64,000 nucleotides of DNA from Alkalibacterium pelagium (GTDB lineage: Bacteria > Bacillota > Bacilli > Lactobacillales > Carnobacteriaceae_A), in assembly GCF_900109325.1 (NCBI RefSeq), contig NZ_FNZU01000002.1, forward strand, positions 62,001-126,000, written 5' to 3'. Under the pieces are notes generated by a model. The model did no database searches. It worked only from the letters and a program-made list of their open reading frames with translations, and was not told the DNA's origin. This document shows positions 29,560 to 39,862 of the stretch, piece by piece. How positions within the stretch are numbered: the first letter of the stretch is position 1; each line of letters opens with the position of its first letter. A program made the position numbers and the translations under genes.

Positions 29560-30510
29560 TCACAGCAACTCCTGATAGACTCTGCTGACCCAACTTTTTA
29601 TATAAGCTTGTTTTTCCTCAGAGACTTGTACAACTGCATCCTGCTCGGGCTGTATCCCCTCTGCTATTGTATAAATCCATGCTGAAATATCTTCTTTTTG
29701 AATGACTTCATCGATAAATGGAAACAGCATGAGAAGAACAGCCTTCACTTCCTGTTCGACCAGCACCTTTAATGAAGGATTACTGATGAAGGATTCTTCG
29801 ATTTCAGAATACGTGTCAAGTACGACCGGATGATCTTCAAATGTGCTCATAGATGCGGGTATGACCTCTCTATCCTCATTCAGCCAGGTATATGAAAAAG
29901 ACTGATTTACTTTTCTGTCGATAAGTACAGACAGAAGACCCGACCGGGCAAACGGATGAACATATGGGTTCTGAAAAACAGACGGTGCAGCCTGGATCAG
30001 ATTGTCCGTCTTCATCTCATCAGCTTCCTGAATCATGGCAAACTGCTCATCAGGTGTAAGAGAAGCTAGAGAAAACAGTTTTTTCATGCGCTCAATTTCT
30101 GTCTGCTGTCGTTCTTTTTCTGCTTCTAGCTTTTTCTGTTCTAAAGTGTCCTTAAGAGTCTCCCAGCTGGCCAAGTTTTCCGAAGTAGCTGACTTGACTT
30201 CATCGTCCAGCAATTTTTGAGCCAATAAAAACTGGTAATTGTAGATAAGCAGCTCGATATAAACGAGTAGTCTCTTTTCGTTTGTAAGGTAAAATGATTC
30301 TTTCTCTTCTGCATAGTCAAGTGCTTCATTGACCTGCCCATTCTGAAATAAAGTTGACACAAGCAGAATGTTCAGGCTGTTTTCATCTTTTATCACATAG
30401 GCCTTTTTCATATACATGATCGCTCGTTCATAATCTGAGTCCTGCAGCGCACTCAATGCATGGTGCATATATGTCCCATAGTTCTTGGGGAATTCTATCT
30501 GATCTCCCAT
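29560..30510 (-). CDS. Tetratricopeptide-like hypothetical protein
   Basis: I do not recognise a named family. From the ATG at 30510 (GAGGAG 9 bases upstream) the product has 316 residues and begins MGDQIEFPKNYGTYMHHALS. Residues 15-75 look like two TPR-type helical pairs: ALSALQDSDYERAIMYMKKA, then a second pair with FQNGQVNEALDYAEE. A long charged coiled region with LEQKKLEAEKERQQTEIER follows. The C-terminal half is acidic. There is no signal peptide once the false upstream extension is dropped. It lies between accA and tig with its own extended -10 promoter, so it is not obviously part of the fatty acid operon. Confidence 0.75.
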   Translation of the reverse strand: MGDQIEFPKNYGTYMHHALSALQDSDYERAIMYMKKAYVIKDENSLNILLVSTLFQNGQVNEALDYAEEKESFYLTNEKRLLVYIELLIYNYQFLLAQKLLDDEVKSATSENLASWETLKDTLEQKKLEAEKERQQTEIERMKKLFSLASLTPDEQFAMIQEADEMKTDNLIQAAPSVFQNPYVHPFARSGLLSVLIDRKVNQSFSYTWLNEDREVIPASMSTFEDHPVVLDTYSEIEESFISNPSLKVLVEQEVKAVLLMLFPFIDEVIQKEDISAWIYTIAEGIQPEQDAVVQVSEEKQAYIKSWVSRVYQELL

Positions 30511-30531
30511 ATTACAACACTCCTCAGCTAT

Positions 30532-30561
30532 ATTGTACCATAAGCAATCTGCTGCTAAACA
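30532..30561 (-). promoter_or_regulatory. Promoter of the TPR-like gene
   Basis: TGG plus TACAAT (ATTGTA at 30532-30537 on the plus strand) is an extended -10, 18 bases from TGTTTA (30556-30561). It lies about 25 bases before the ATG, just downstream of the accA terminator. Confidence 0.5.
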
Positions 30562-30563
30562 GG

Positions 30564-30602
30564 AAATAAATAAAAGCAACAGGATCATTACATCCCATTG
30601 CT
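30564..30602 (-). terminator. Terminator after accA, end of the fatty acid operon
   Basis: On the minus strand AGCAA, an internal loop, GGAT, a 6-base loop, ATCC, and TTGCT are followed by TTTATTTATTT. It starts within 10 bases of the accA stop. Confidence 0.7.
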
Positions 30603-30606
30603 TCAC

Positions 30607-31389
30607 CTAAAATTGTCTGAATCGATCATAGCGTTTGCGTATCAACTCGTCCTTCGGAACGTTGACGAGTTCAGACAGCTTTTCATCGATTGCTTTTTTC
30701 ATATTGGAGATAATGTAACCTTTTTCAAGCACTTCTTTCTCTTCAGTCTCAGGTATCACTTTTTCAATGATTCCCAGTTTTAACAAGTCAGCGGAAGTTA
30801 ATTTCATCAGTTCAGCGGCATCGCTGGCCTTCTTCGCATCTTTCCATAAGATAGAAGCAAACCCTTCAGGTGACAGGATAGAATAAATGGAAAATTCCAT
30901 CATCCATACTTCATCTGATAAAGCCAGAGCCAATGCTCCCCCGCTTCCGCCTTCTCCTATAATAACTGAGAGGACAGGTACGGAAAGATCGCTCATCTCC
31001 ATCAGATTACGTGCGATAGCTTCACCCTGACCCCGTTCTTCGGCTTCAACTCCACAGTAGGCTCCAGACGTATTGATAAAGTTCAGAACAGGTCTATTGA
31101 ACTTCTCAGCTTGTTTCATCAGTCTAAGAGATTTACGGTACCCTTCCGGATGTGCCGAACCAAAGTTGGTCTGGACATTTTCCTCAACTGTCGTGCCTTT
31201 CTGGTTACCAATTACAGTAACTGCCCGGCCGTTCAGTTTTCCGATCCCACCCATGATAGCCGGATCATCTTTAAACACCCGGTCTCCATGCAGTTCTATG
31301 AAGTCATCAATCATTAAACTCGTGATGTCTTTCATATTGATTCGATCGGTTTTTCTGGCAGAGGAGACGATAGACATGACATCCTTCAT
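30607..31389 (-). CDS. accA: Acetyl-CoA carboxylase carboxyltransferase subunit alpha
   Basis: With AccD this subunit moves the carboxyl group from biotin to acetyl-CoA, giving malonyl-CoA. The 260-residue protein is short, as in other Lactobacillales. It shows [29 protein letters not shown], and the CoA/carboxybiotin site [20 protein letters not shown]. It is the last gene of the fab/acc operon. Its start overlaps accD by 4 bases, which suggests coupled synthesis of the two subunits of the same complex. Confidence 0.96.
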   Translation of the reverse strand: MKDVMSIVSSARKTDRINMKDITSLMIDDFIELHGDRVFKDDPAIMGGIGKLNGRAVTVIGNQKGTTVEENVQTNFGSAHPEGYRKSLRLMKQAEKFNRPVLNFINTSGAYCGVEAEERGQGEAIARNLMEMSDLSVPVLSVIIGEGGSGGALALALSDEVWMMEFSIYSILSPEGFASILWKDAKKASDAAELMKLTSADLLKLGIIEKVIPETEEKEVLEKGYIISNMKKAIDEKLSELVNVPKDELIRKRYDRFRQF

Positions 31390-32255
31390 TTAGACTCCTC
31401 CTTTACTGTTCCTTCTGGATCGACATGAAGTTCCAGAAGCTGACCAATCACAGATTTAAGTTTCTCACGTTCAACAATCTGATCTATAAATCCATTTTTC
31501 AGTACCGTCTCAGCCATCTGGAAGTCGTCAGGCAGTGACGCTTTGATTGTCTGTTCAATCACCCTCTTGCCGGCAAAACCGATTAGTGCACCAGGTTCAG
31601 CCAGTATGATGTCTCCAAGCATGGCGAAACTTGCCGTCACCCCACCTGTAGTAGGATCAGTGATCACTGTCAGATAAAAGAGTCCTTTTTCTGAATGTCG
31701 TTTTATCGCCGCACTGGTTTTGGCCATCTGCATCAGAGAGAATATCCCTTCCTGCATTCTAGCTCCACCGGATGCGGTAAAAAGTACAACAGGTAGATTC
31801 TTCTCAGTCGCTCTTTCAAATAACCTGGTTATTTTTTCTCCGACAGCCTGTCCCATGCTTCCCATAATGAAGTGTGAATCCATAATGCCTATAGCCGATT
31901 CAATTGAATTAAATCGTGCCTGCCCGGTCAGAACAGCCTCCCTTAATCCGGTATTTATTTGGACATTCTGAATTTTTTCTTCATACCCTGGAAATTGAAG
32001 TGGATCTGACGGATGAACCTCTCCGTCCCATTCTGAAAAACTATTTGGATCAACAGTAAGTGCCAGTCTTTCCTGAGCACGGATCCGAAAAGCGTAGTGA
32101 CAGTTAGGACATATTCTTTCCTGTCCTAAACTCTTTACGTACACGGACTGTTTACATTGAGGACATTTTTCAAACATCCCATCAGGTACAGATGGGCCAT
32201 TTTGCGAGGTACTTTTCTGTATAGAAATATAGGGCCTTTTTTTAAATAGCCTCAT
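31386..32255 (-). CDS. accD: Acetyl-CoA carboxylase carboxyltransferase subunit beta
   Basis: AccD is the zinc-containing partner of AccA. The 289-residue protein has four cysteines, Cys31, Cys34, Cys49 and Cys52, in CPQCKQ and CPNCHY for the zinc ribbon. The crotonase-like core follows, with [13 protein letters not shown] and [17 protein letters not shown]. It overlaps accC by 14 bases and accA by 4. Confidence 0.96.
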   Translation of the reverse strand: MRLFKKRPYISIQKSTSQNGPSVPDGMFEKCPQCKQSVYVKSLGQERICPNCHYAFRIRAQERLALTVDPNSFSEWDGEVHPSDPLQFPGYEEKIQNVQINTGLREAVLTGQARFNSIESAIGIMDSHFIMGSMGQAVGEKITRLFERATEKNLPVVLFTASGGARMQEGIFSLMQMAKTSAAIKRHSEKGLFYLTVITDPTTGGVTASFAMLGDIILAEPGALIGFAGKRVIEQTIKASLPDDFQMAETVLKNGFIDQIVEREKLKSVIGQLLELHVDPEGTVKEESK

Positions 32256-33627
32256 TCTCCGCCTCCTTCTCGTTCAACCAGTCAGGAATGATCTGCTGGG
32301 ACAAGGTTTCCGTCGTGTACTCCCCAGATTCAAACGCTTTATGACTTAGAAGATCATGCTGGAAATCAAGATTAGTCTGGATGCCTTCGACAACCATTTC
32401 GTCGAGCGCCCGGATCATCTTACGAACAGCATCTTCTCTAGTCTGACCATGAGTAATGATCTTTGCAATCATCGAGTCATAATGAGGGGGGATCATCCCT
32501 CCCGCAAACATTGCAGTATCTACACGCAGACCTAGCCCGCCTGATGGCATGTTCAGATACGTGACTTCTCCTGGAGAAGGTGCAAAATTGAAAGCCGGAT
32601 TTTCTGCATTGATCCGACATTCTATGGCGTGACCTTTAATTTCAATATCTTCTTGTCTTACTGTCAACGACAGTCCGGCAGCAATACGGATCTGTTCCTT
32701 GACAATATCTACTTGAGTGATCATTTCAGTAATAGGATGCTCTACTTGTATACGTGTATTCATTTCCATGAAGTAGTACTGCTCGTTCTGATCGACTAAA
32801 AATTCGATCGTCCCCGCATTTTTATACCCTACACCCTGAGCAGCTCTCACTGCACTCATGCAGATGTTTTTCCTGGCTTCATCAGTTAAAGAGAAGCTGG
32901 GTGCTTCTTCTACAATCTTCTGATGGTTTCTTTGAAGAGAACAGTCTCTTTCGCCTAAATGGATGACATTCCCGTGATGGTCAGCCAGAATCTGCACTTC
33001 GATATGCTTGGCCGGCGTAATGATCTTCTCTACATACATACGGTTATCATTAAATGCTGCTTTTGATTCAGACTGCGCCTGAAGAAAGCTGGCTTCCAGC
33101 TGCTCTGAGTCGAATACCATACGCATTCCTTTACCACCGCCACCTGCTACTGCCTTTATAATCACAGGAAGGCCAATAGACTGGACGTGTTCATGCAGAT
33201 CATCTATGGTCGTAATCGACGAATTGCTTCCAGGAATAACAGGTACGTCAGCTTTCTGCATCATTTCTCTTGCGTTAGACTTATTCCCCATCTGTTCGAT
33301 CGTTTCTTTATCGGGTCCGATAAATGTAATATTCACTTCTTCACACATCGCAGCAAATAGACTATTTTCGGAAAGAAAACCAAAACCAGGGTGAATAGCT
33401 TCCGCACCTGTCAGTACCGCTGCACTCAGAATATTATGTATATTCAGGTACGAATCTGACGCTTTCGGAGGACCAATACAAACCGCTTCGTCTGCCAGCT
33501 GCATATGAAGGGCATCTTCATCAGCAGTAGAATAGACAGCTACCGTTTTTATGCCCAGTTCTTTGCAGGCACGAATAATACGTACAGCTATTTCACCTCT
33601 GTTGGCTACTAATATTTTTTCAAACAT
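32242..33627 (-). CDS. accC: Acetyl-CoA carboxylase biotin carboxylase subunit
   Basis: AccC carboxylates the biotin on AccB using ATP and bicarbonate. The 461-residue ATP-grasp enzyme starts [20 protein letters not shown], has the ATP-binding Gly-rich loop [33 protein letters not shown] with the metal ligands, and [10 protein letters not shown]. Its length is normal. It lies 40 bases after fabZ and overlaps accD. Confidence 0.97.
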   Translation of the reverse strand: MFEKILVANRGEIAVRIIRACKELGIKTVAVYSTADEDALHMQLADEAVCIGPPKASDSYLNIHNILSAAVLTGAEAIHPGFGFLSENSLFAAMCEEVNITFIGPDKETIEQMGNKSNAREMMQKADVPVIPGSNSSITTIDDLHEHVQSIGLPVIIKAVAGGGGKGMRMVFDSEQLEASFLQAQSESKAAFNDNRMYVEKIITPAKHIEVQILADHHGNVIHLGERDCSLQRNHQKIVEEAPSFSLTDEARKNICMSAVRAAQGVGYKNAGTIEFLVDQNEQYYFMEMNTRIQVEHPITEMITQVDIVKEQIRIAAGLSLTVRQEDIEIKGHAIECRINAENPAFNFAPSPGEVTYLNMPSGGLGLRVDTAMFAGGMIPPHYDSMIAKIITHGQTREDAVRKMIRALDEMVVEGIQTNLDFQHDLLSHKAFESGEYTTETLSQQIIPDWLNEKEAENEAI

Positions 33628-33667
33628 GCCTAACCCTTCCTTAATAGATACAAATTTTGGTGATCTG

Positions 33668-34099
33668 CTATCTTCCGATAATGAATGTCATTTCTACTTC
33701 ACAGACCTTTTTGCCGTCCACATATGCTACACCTTTACCGATTCCAGCATACTCTTTCAGCTTGACAATATCTACTTTTAATTCAAGTACATCGCCAGGA
33801 ACAACTTTTTTCCTGAATTTCACTTTGTTCAGCCCACCCAGGTAGGCAGTCTGAGACTTGAACTGATCCAGTTTTAAAAGCGGGATCGATCCAGCCTGAG
33901 CCAGACTTTCAACAATAAGTACACCTGGCATAACTGGTTCTCCAGGGAAGTGTCCTTGGAAAAACTCTTCATTGATCGTTACGTTTTTAATTGCTGTAAC
34001 ATGTTCCCCTGGGATCATCTCTGTCACTTTGTCAATAAAGTAAATGGGGTAACGATTGGGAATCAGTTCCTGAATTTCTTTGATGTTCATAGTAGTCAT
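33668..34099 (-). CDS. fabZ: 3-hydroxyacyl-ACP dehydratase FabZ
   Basis: FabZ removes water from beta-hydroxyacyl-ACP in each elongation cycle. The 143-residue hotdog-fold protein has the catalytic pair His50 in GHFPGEPVMPGV and Glu64 in LIVESLAQ. It is the only dehydratase in the window. No isomerase gene (fabM) lies beside fabT as it does in streptococci. Unsaturated fatty acid synthesis must therefore use a gene elsewhere or a bifunctional FabZ-type enzyme. It sits between accB (12 bases) and accC (40 bases). Confidence 0.96.
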   Translation of the reverse strand: MTTMNIKEIQELIPNRYPIYFIDKVTEMIPGEHVTAIKNVTINEEFFQGHFPGEPVMPGVLIVESLAQAGSIPLLKLDQFKSQTAYLGGLNKVKFRKKVVPGDVLELKVDIVKLKEYAGIGKGVAYVDGKKVCEVEMTFIIGR

Positions 34100-34111
34100 A
34101 AGTAGTCTCCT

Positions 34112-34603
34112 TTAATTTGGCTTGATTTTGATCAGTGACTGATTGAATTCGACAGGCTGTCCGTCTTCGATCATAATTTGGCTGACCGTTCCATCTACGT
34201 CACTCTTGATTTCATTCATAACTTTCATCGCTTCGATGATACAGATCGTCTGACCTTTTGATACTGCATCGCCTTCACTAACGAATGGTGGCGCATCAGG
34301 TGAAGAAGACAGGTACCCTGTCCCCACTATGGGTGCTTTCAGTTCATGAAGATCTTCATCTGGTGCTGTGTCTAGTGGTGCAGACTCCTCTAAAGTCTTC
34401 TCGTCTGATAAGACCGAGTATTTCTTTGAAGGTTCTGCATGATTGTTTGACTCCACCGGCTCTGATGTCTGAACGACACCCGCAGCACCATACGTTTTTC
34501 TTTTACTCAATTTCAAGGAGATGTCGTCATTTTCCATCTCGAACTCATAAAGAGATGACCGGTCGATGTGATCGATCAGCTCTTTCAACTGTTCAAAATT
34601 CAT
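34112..34603 (-). CDS. accB: Biotin carboxyl carrier protein of acetyl-CoA carboxylase
   Basis: AccB carries the biotin arm between AccC and AccA/AccD. The 163-residue protein has an N-terminal helix pair, a flexible linker rich in Ser, Pro and acidic residues (about 40-85), and a C-terminal biotinyl domain with IEAMKVMNEI. The lysine to be biotinylated is Lys127. Its ATG overlaps fabF by 4 bases. Confidence 0.96.
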   Translation of the reverse strand: MNFEQLKELIDHIDRSSLYEFEMENDDISLKLSKRKTYGAAGVVQTSEPVESNNHAEPSKKYSVLSDEKTLEESAPLDTAPDEDLHELKAPIVGTGYLSSSPDAPPFVSEGDAVSKGQTICIIEAMKVMNEIKSDVDGTVSQIMIEDGQPVEFNQSLIKIKPN

Positions 34604-35844
34604 TCCTTATCCTCCCATTTCTTGAAGCAGGTAACGGCGTTATGTCCACCAAACCCTAGAGAGTTATTTAGTGCATACTGAATTGCTTTTTCTCTTGGCT
34701 GATTGCTGACATAATCCAGATCACAGTCTTCGTCAGGTGTACTCAGATTGATCGTTGGAGGAAGAATCCCTTCCTGAAGTGCTTTGATGGATGCGATCGC
34801 TTCAATTGCCCCTGCACCTCCAAGTAGATGCCCTGTCATGCTTTTAGTACTTGATACAGCGACATTAGCAGCTGCTTCCTCGCCTAATGCCAATTTAATG
34901 GCTTCGGTTTCTGAAGAGTCATTGGCCGGTGTAGATGTCCCGTGTGCGTTGATATAGCCAATATCTGCTGGTTTGATTCCAGCCTCGTTCATGGCCTGCT
35001 TCATAGCTCTTGCAGCGCCAGATCCGTCTGGAGAAGGAGCAGTCATGTGGAAACTGTCACCTGTCGCACCGTAACCGGTGATCTCCGCATATATTTTCGC
35101 CTTACGCTTCAATGCAGAAGACAGGCTTTCAAGTACAAGAACGCCTGCTCCTTCTCCCATAACAAAACCATGACGGTTCTTGTCGAAAGGTGTAGAAGCT
35201 GCATTAGGATCTTCATTAGTTGACAAAGCGTTCAGTGCAGCAAAACCGGACATACCGATTTCATTGATACTCGCCTCAGCTCCACCAGCCAGCATGATGG
35301 CTGCATAGCCGTGCTTAATATTTCTATATGCTTCCCCTATTGAATTGTTTCCGGATGCACAGGCTGTGACAATTGAGAGATTCGGTCCTTTTGCTCCAGT
35401 TGCTATAGAGATGTTTCCTGCAACCATGTTTCCAATTGCCATAGGAACGAAAAATGGAGCGACACGGTCCAGTCCTTTTTCATGCATCTTGATGATCTGG
35501 TCCTGCATGGCATTTAATCCACCAATTCCTGAACCAACTATGACTCCCATACGATCTGCATTAATTGCATCCATATCGATTTCACTATCTCTTACTGCTT
35601 CAAGAGCAGCAGCTACGCCATACTGCGAAAATGGATCCATACGCTTAGCCAGTTTTCTGTCCATGACTTTTTTAGCTTCAAAGTCTCTGACTTCTCCGGC
35701 AACATGAACATTGATTGCCGTTCCATCGAATCTGGTCAGCGGTCCTATGCCGTTTCTCCCATTTTTCAGTCCATCCCAAAATTCTGCTACTGAATTACCA
35801 AGTGGCGTAATTGCCCCAAGACCAGTAATTACTACTCTTTCCAT
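34600..35844 (-). CDS. fabF: 3-oxoacyl-ACP synthase II (FabF)
   Basis: FabF elongates acyl-ACP with malonyl-ACP. The 414-residue thiolase-fold enzyme has the active Cys in VTACASGNNSIGEA and the two histidines in NAHGTSTPANDSSET and KSMTGHLLGGAGAIE, a Cys-His-His triad typical of FabF. It is the only long-chain condensing enzyme here and a known target of platensimycin-type inhibitors in the family. It lies 19 bases after fabG. Confidence 0.97.
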   Translation of the reverse strand: MERVVITGLGAITPLGNSVAEFWDGLKNGRNGIGPLTRFDGTAINVHVAGEVRDFEAKKVMDRKLAKRMDPFSQYGVAAALEAVRDSEIDMDAINADRMGVIVGSGIGGLNAMQDQIIKMHEKGLDRVAPFFVPMAIGNMVAGNISIATGAKGPNLSIVTACASGNNSIGEAYRNIKHGYAAIMLAGGAEASINEIGMSGFAALNALSTNEDPNAASTPFDKNRHGFVMGEGAGVLVLESLSSALKRKAKIYAEITGYGATGDSFHMTAPSPDGSGAARAMKQAMNEAGIKPADIGYINAHGTSTPANDSSETEAIKLALGEEAAANVAVSSTKSMTGHLLGGAGAIEAIASIKALQEGILPPTINLSTPDEDCDLDYVSNQPREKAIQYALNNSLGFGGHNAVTCFKKWEDKE

Positions 35845-35863
35845 TCTCAGCCTCCTAAACTAT

Positions 35864-36595
35864 TTACCCGTTCATTACCATTCCACCATCAACGTGGAAA
35901 ACTTGTCCGGTAATATACTTCTGATTACTTAAAAAACCTGCCAGTTCCGCTACCTCTTCAACTTTACCAAGACGGTTGAGAGGAATAGTCGTCAGAGCTT
36001 TTTCTTTTACTTCATCGGTCAGCTGGTCTGTCATATCTGATTCAATGAAGCCAGGTGCAATGGCATTAACCAGCACGCCTCTTGGAGCCAGCTCCTTGGC
36101 CAATGACTTGGTCAATCCGATTACACCGGCTTTACTTGCAGCATAGTTCGCCTGTCCGACGTTTCCAGCTACACCGACAACACTCGACATATTGATGATA
36201 TGTCCTGAGCGCTGCTTGAGCATGACTTTAGCAGCTTCTTTTGATGTATAGAATGTGCCCTTTAAGTTGACATCAAGCGTGGCATCAAAATCTTCGTCAG
36301 ATAATCTGATGGCCAGATTATCACGTGTGATCCCGGCATTATTCACTAGAACATCGACAGATCCAAAGTGTTTTCTAGTGTCCTTAATCAGCTTTTTAGC
36401 AAATGCCGAATCGCTGATGTCCCCATTGATGACATGGACAGTCCCGTCGAAAGCATTGAAGTAATCCATCAGATCATCTGACAGGTCTTTTCGTCCATTA
36501 ATAACGACATTATGCCCTTCATCAAGAAAGAAAGCTGCGATTGCTTTACCGATCCCTCTGGTACTTCCTGTTACTATGATTGTTTTTTTATCCAT
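35864..36595 (-). CDS. fabG: 3-oxoacyl-ACP reductase FabG
   Basis: FabG reduces beta-ketoacyl-ACP with NADPH. The 243-residue SDR begins at the ATG at 36595 (MDKKTIIVTGSTRGIGKAIA), just after TAGGGGT. An in-frame GTG six codons earlier lies inside the end of fabD and is less likely. Catalytic residues are in NMSSVVGVAGNVGQANYAAS followed by K, and the end is GQVFHVDGGMVM. It is 10 bases after fabD. Confidence 0.96.
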   Translation of the reverse strand: MDKKTIIVTGSTRGIGKAIAAFFLDEGHNVVINGRKDLSDDLMDYFNAFDGTVHVINGDISDSAFAKKLIKDTRKHFGSVDVLVNNAGITRDNLAIRLSDEDFDATLDVNLKGTFYTSKEAAKVMLKQRSGHIINMSSVVGVAGNVGQANYAASKAGVIGLTKSLAKELAPRGVLVNAIAPGFIESDMTDQLTDEVKEKALTTIPLNRLGKVEEVAELAGFLSNQKYITGQVFHVDGGMVMNG

Positions 36596-36605
36596 TTTAC
36601 CCCTA

Positions 36606-37535
36606 CTATCCACTCGATTTTTCCAGTAATTTATTCAACTGACTAGGTTTTTCAACATTCGATGGTTTAAAGCTTCTATCAATTGCCTTGATAAATGACT
36701 TTAAAGTTTTTCCGGGTCCGACTTCAATAAATCTTTCTACCCCGTCTTCAGCCATGGTCCGAATCATCTGTTCAAAACGGACAGATGAAGTCATCTGTTC
36801 GGTCAGAAGATGAGAAATTGCCCCTGAATCAGGATAAGCACTGGCTGTCACGTTAGAATAGACCGGGATAGTTAACGGGTTGAATGTCTGCTGAAACAGG
36901 ACTTCAGAAAATTCCTGAGCTGCTGGTTCAAGCAGTTTAGAATGAAAAGGTCCACTGACATTCAGTTCAACTACACGTTTCGCTCCACGTTCTTCGGCTA
37001 GCTTCATCGCCTGCTCAACACCTTCTGCTGTTCCAGAAAGAACCAGCTGACTTGGCGTATTATAATTTGCCACAGCCACATAGTTACTTTCTGTGACTGT
37101 GGTACAGATTGATTCAACTGCTTCTGCATCCAGTCCTATGACCGCAGCCATTTTTCCTTCACCGTCAGGAACAGCTTCTTCCATAAGACTCCCCCTCTTG
37201 TGGACAAGTCTGACTGCTTCTTTGAAACCTATGGCTCCTGAAGCGACAAGCGCACTGTATTCTCCCAGACTAAGTCCTGCTGAACAGTCCGGATGAATGC
37301 CTTCTTCTCCCATTACCGTAGCAATGGCATGGCTGACTGTCAGAATAGCCGGCTGAGTATACGGGGTGAAATGTATCTTCTTTTCATCGTTAAAGCAAAT
37401 TTCAGCAAGATCTAGCGCCAATGACTCGCTGGCTTCATCAAATATAGAGCGGGCCGATGCATAAGTGTCGTAGAATTCTTTCCCCATGCCCAGATACTGC
37501 GCACCCTGCCCACTAAAGACAAATGCAGTTTTCAC
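36606..37535 (-). CDS. fabD: Malonyl-CoA:ACP transacylase
   Basis: FabD loads malonyl groups onto acyl carrier protein. The 309-residue protein has FVFSGQGAQYLGMG and the nucleophile elbow AGLSLGEYSAL with Ser89. The usual His of GHSxGE is Leu here, as I recall in streptococcal FabD. The catalytic His is in VSGPFHSKLL, and VGPGKTLKSF ends the fold. The start codon is GTG (37533-37535). An 82-base gap separates it from fabK. Confidence 0.95.
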   Translation of the reverse strand: MKTAFVFSGQGAQYLGMGKEFYDTYASARSIFDEASESLALDLAEICFNDEKKIHFTPYTQPAILTVSHAIATVMGEEGIHPDCSAGLSLGEYSALVASGAIGFKEAVRLVHKRGSLMEEAVPDGEGKMAAVIGLDAEAVESICTTVTESNYVAVANYNTPSQLVLSGTAEGVEQAMKLAEERGAKRVVELNVSGPFHSKLLEPAAQEFSEVLFQQTFNPLTIPVYSNVTASAYPDSGAISHLLTEQMTSSVRFEQMIRTMAEDGVERFIEVGPGKTLKSFIKAIDRSFKPSNVEKPSQLNKLLEKSSG

Positions 37536-37617
37536 GAAAAACTTCCTTTCATATAGCTGATAAATGAGTAAGCCGCCATTTATTTGAATATCAAAGTATT
37601 AGCCTGAACTTTACACA

Positions 37618-38571
37618 TCAATTAAAGACGACTGGGTGAGCTGTCAGCTCCTTGTATTCCCTCATCAGCTCCTGAATGATTTCCTCACAACTCTGTTCTT
37701 TCGAGACCAGTCCGGCAATCTGACCGGACATAAATGATCCACCATCCTTATCACCTTCAATAACCGCTTTTCTCAAAGCACCTTTACCAAGCTCTTCAAG
37801 ACGTGAAAAATCCGGATTTTCATCACTTGTAATTTCTTTCTCTACTTTCAGGTATTCTTTTGTGAGTTTGTTTCTAAGTACACGAACAGGATGACCTGTA
37901 ATCATACCAGTTACGACGGTATCAATATCTCTGGCTTTGATAATGCGCTCCTTGAATTTTTCATGAGCAATGCTTTCATAAGCGACTACAAACCGTGTAC
38001 CCAGTTGTACTGCGGACGCACCCAGCATAAATGCGGCAGCCATACCTCGACCATCTGCTATGCCTCCAGCTGCGATAACTGGAATATCAACAGCATCAAC
38101 GACCTGAGGTACGAGAGTCATTGTTGTCAATTTCCCGATATGACCTCCAGCTTCCATTCCTTCACAAATGATTGCATCTGCACCTTCTTTTTCCATGCGT
38201 CTGGCCAGTGCTACTGAAGCGACTACTGGGATTACCGTAATCCCTGCATCCTTGAACTTTTTCATATAACGTCCCGGACTGCCCGCTCCAGTTGTCACGA
38301 CTTTTATGCCTTCTTCACACACAACATCAACGACTTCATCAACATAGGGGGACAGCAGCAGGACATTCACACCAAATGGTTCGTCTGTCATCTTCTTAGT
38401 TTCTTGGATGATTTTTCTGACATACTCACCCGGTTCATGCCCGGCTCCAAGCATGCCCAGTCCGCCTGCATTTGAGACGGCTGCTGCCAGGCTTGGAGTG
38501 GCAACCCATGACATCGCTCCTTGTATGATGGGATATTTAATTCCAATTTGCTCTAATAAAGGCTGATTCAT
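37618..38571 (-). CDS. fabK: Enoyl-ACP reductase II (FMN-dependent FabK)
   Basis: FabK reduces enoyl-ACP in the last step of each cycle. It is unrelated to FabI and insensitive to triclosan in known members. The 317-residue TIM-barrel protein has YPIIQGAMSWVATPSLAAAV, the FMN-phosphate site VIAAGGIADGRGMAAAFMLG, and the conserved EGMEAGGHIG. No fabI was seen. It lies between acpP (22 bases) and fabD. Confidence 0.95.
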   Translation of the reverse strand: MNQPLLEQIGIKYPIIQGAMSWVATPSLAAAVSNAGGLGMLGAGHEPGEYVRKIIQETKKMTDEPFGVNVLLLSPYVDEVVDVVCEEGIKVVTTGAGSPGRYMKKFKDAGITVIPVVASVALARRMEKEGADAIICEGMEAGGHIGKLTTMTLVPQVVDAVDIPVIAAGGIADGRGMAAAFMLGASAVQLGTRFVVAYESIAHEKFKERIIKARDIDTVVTGMITGHPVRVLRNKLTKEYLKVEKEITSDENPDFSRLEELGKGALRKAVIEGDKDGGSFMSGQIAGLVSKEQSCEEIIQELMREYKELTAHPVVFN

Positions 38572-38593
38572 CTAGGAGCTCCTTCCTATTAAA

Positions 38594-38824
38594 TTAAGAT
38601 TCTATTTGACCTTCAACATATTTCACTAAATCTTCTACTGTTGTCAGACCTTCTTCAGATTCAATCTTGATATCAAATTCGTCTTCAATGTCATTGATGA
38701 TCTGGAACAGATCCAAGCTGTCCGCTTCAAGTTCTTCTCTGAAGTTCGTTGAGCGTTGTACTTCGCTTTCTTCTTTGTCCAGCTGATCTACAATAATTTC
38801 CTGAATTTTTTCAAAAGTTGTCAT
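38594..38824 (-). CDS. acpP: Acyl carrier protein
   Basis: ACP carries growing acyl chains on a phosphopantetheine arm attached to Ser36 in the motif EADSLDLF. The 76-residue acidic protein begins [15 protein letters not shown] and is all helical. It follows fabH by 51 bases and has a GGAGGAATT ribosome site. Its position inside the fab operon suggests it is the main fatty acid ACP. Confidence 0.96.
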   Translation of the reverse strand: MTTFEKIQEIIVDQLDKEESEVQRSTNFREELEADSLDLFQIINDIEDEFDIKIESEEGLTTVEDLVKYVEGQIES

Positions 38825-38875
38825 TTTATAATTCCTCCGATTAGTTAATTTGTTTTATTTTGAGTGTTTACTACA

Positions 38876-39862
38876 TTAATTTATTTCCAAGAGCAGCGTT
38901 CCCCAGGTTAACCCCCCGCCGAATGCACTCAAGATGATTTTCTGTTTCTTACCATTCAATACTGTTCTATCTTTTGCAAGCTCGTCCAATAGGATTGGCA
39001 GACTGGCTGCAGATGTGTTTCCATAATTCTGAATGTTCATCGGAAATGCCTCGATAGGACGCTTCAGTTTCTTGGCAACAATTTCAATGATTCGTGCATT
39101 TGCCTGATGAAGAAGAAAATAATCAATATCTTCTATCTCAGTCTCACCGTCTTCAATAACCTTTTGGATACTGTCCGGAATCGAACGGGTGACGAAGTTG
39201 AAGATCTCTCTTCCATCCATAGTCAGGTAACTGACTGACTTGTCTGACTGTATGAGAGGATTATCCACCTTTCTGTTACCAGATGTCAATGCCTCTCCTT
39301 TATCTCCATTTGCATGAAGGTCTTCAGATATAAACTGATCAGATTCATCTGTCTTACCTATCAGTACTCCTGCTGCACCATCACCGAATAGGACTGCCGT
39401 CTTCCTGTCTGTCCAGTCAATCTCTTTTGACATGACCTCTCCGCCAAGCACTAAGGCATAGCTGTATGGAGCATGGCGGAGTATTTTTTCTGCTGTAGAC
39501 AACGCATAGACAAAGCCTGAGCAGGCTGCGTTCATATCGAATGCCATTGCCTGACCCGCTTGAATCGCTGACTGCACTTTACTGGCAACAGATGGTGACT
39601 GCCCGTCAGGTGACATCGTCGCGACTATGATCAATCCAATTTCATCAGCATTTACATGACTGCCTTCAAGCACATTATGTGCGGCCTTGATACATAAGTC
39701 ACTCGTGTTATCTCCACGAGATAAATAACGGGATCGTATACCTGTCCGTTTGACGATCCATTCGTCAGACGTATCCATCCAGCTCGTTAAATCGTGGTTG
39801 GACACACGATTAGGCGGGATATATCTCCCAGTAGAATAGATTTTCACATGGTTCTTGTCCAT
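38876..39862 (-). CDS. fabH: 3-oxoacyl-ACP synthase III (FabH)
   Basis: FabH starts fatty acid synthesis by condensing acyl-CoA with malonyl-ACP. The 328-residue protein has the active Cys in AACSGFVYALSTAEK, the His in LLHQANARIIE, and the Asn in NYGNTSAASLP. I start it at the ATG at 39862, which shares one base with the fabT stop. A GTG just before it is an alternative. The 5' overlap with fabT couples the two. Confidence 0.96.
   Translation of the reverse strand: MDKNHVKIYSTGRYIPPNRVSNHDLTSWMDTSDEWIVKRTGIRSRYLSRGDNTSDLCIKAAHNVLEGSHVNADEIGLIIVATMSPDGQSPSVASKVQSAIQAGQAMAFDMNAACSGFVYALSTAEKILRHAPYSYALVLGGEVMSKEIDWTDRKTAVLFGDGAAGVLIGKTDESDQFISEDLHANGDKGEALTSGNRKVDNPLIQSDKSVSYLTMDGREIFNFVTRSIPDSIQKVIEDGETEIEDIDYFLLHQANARIIEIVAKKLKRPIEAFPMNIQNYGNTSAASLPILLDELAKDRTVLNGKKQKIILSAFGGGLTWGTLLLEIN

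Noticed and set aside
29560-30606. Signal-peptide-like N-terminus on the TPR-like protein
   Set aside because: The hydrophobic extension covers the accA terminator and the gene's own promoter; the ribosome site supports the shorter start at 30510.
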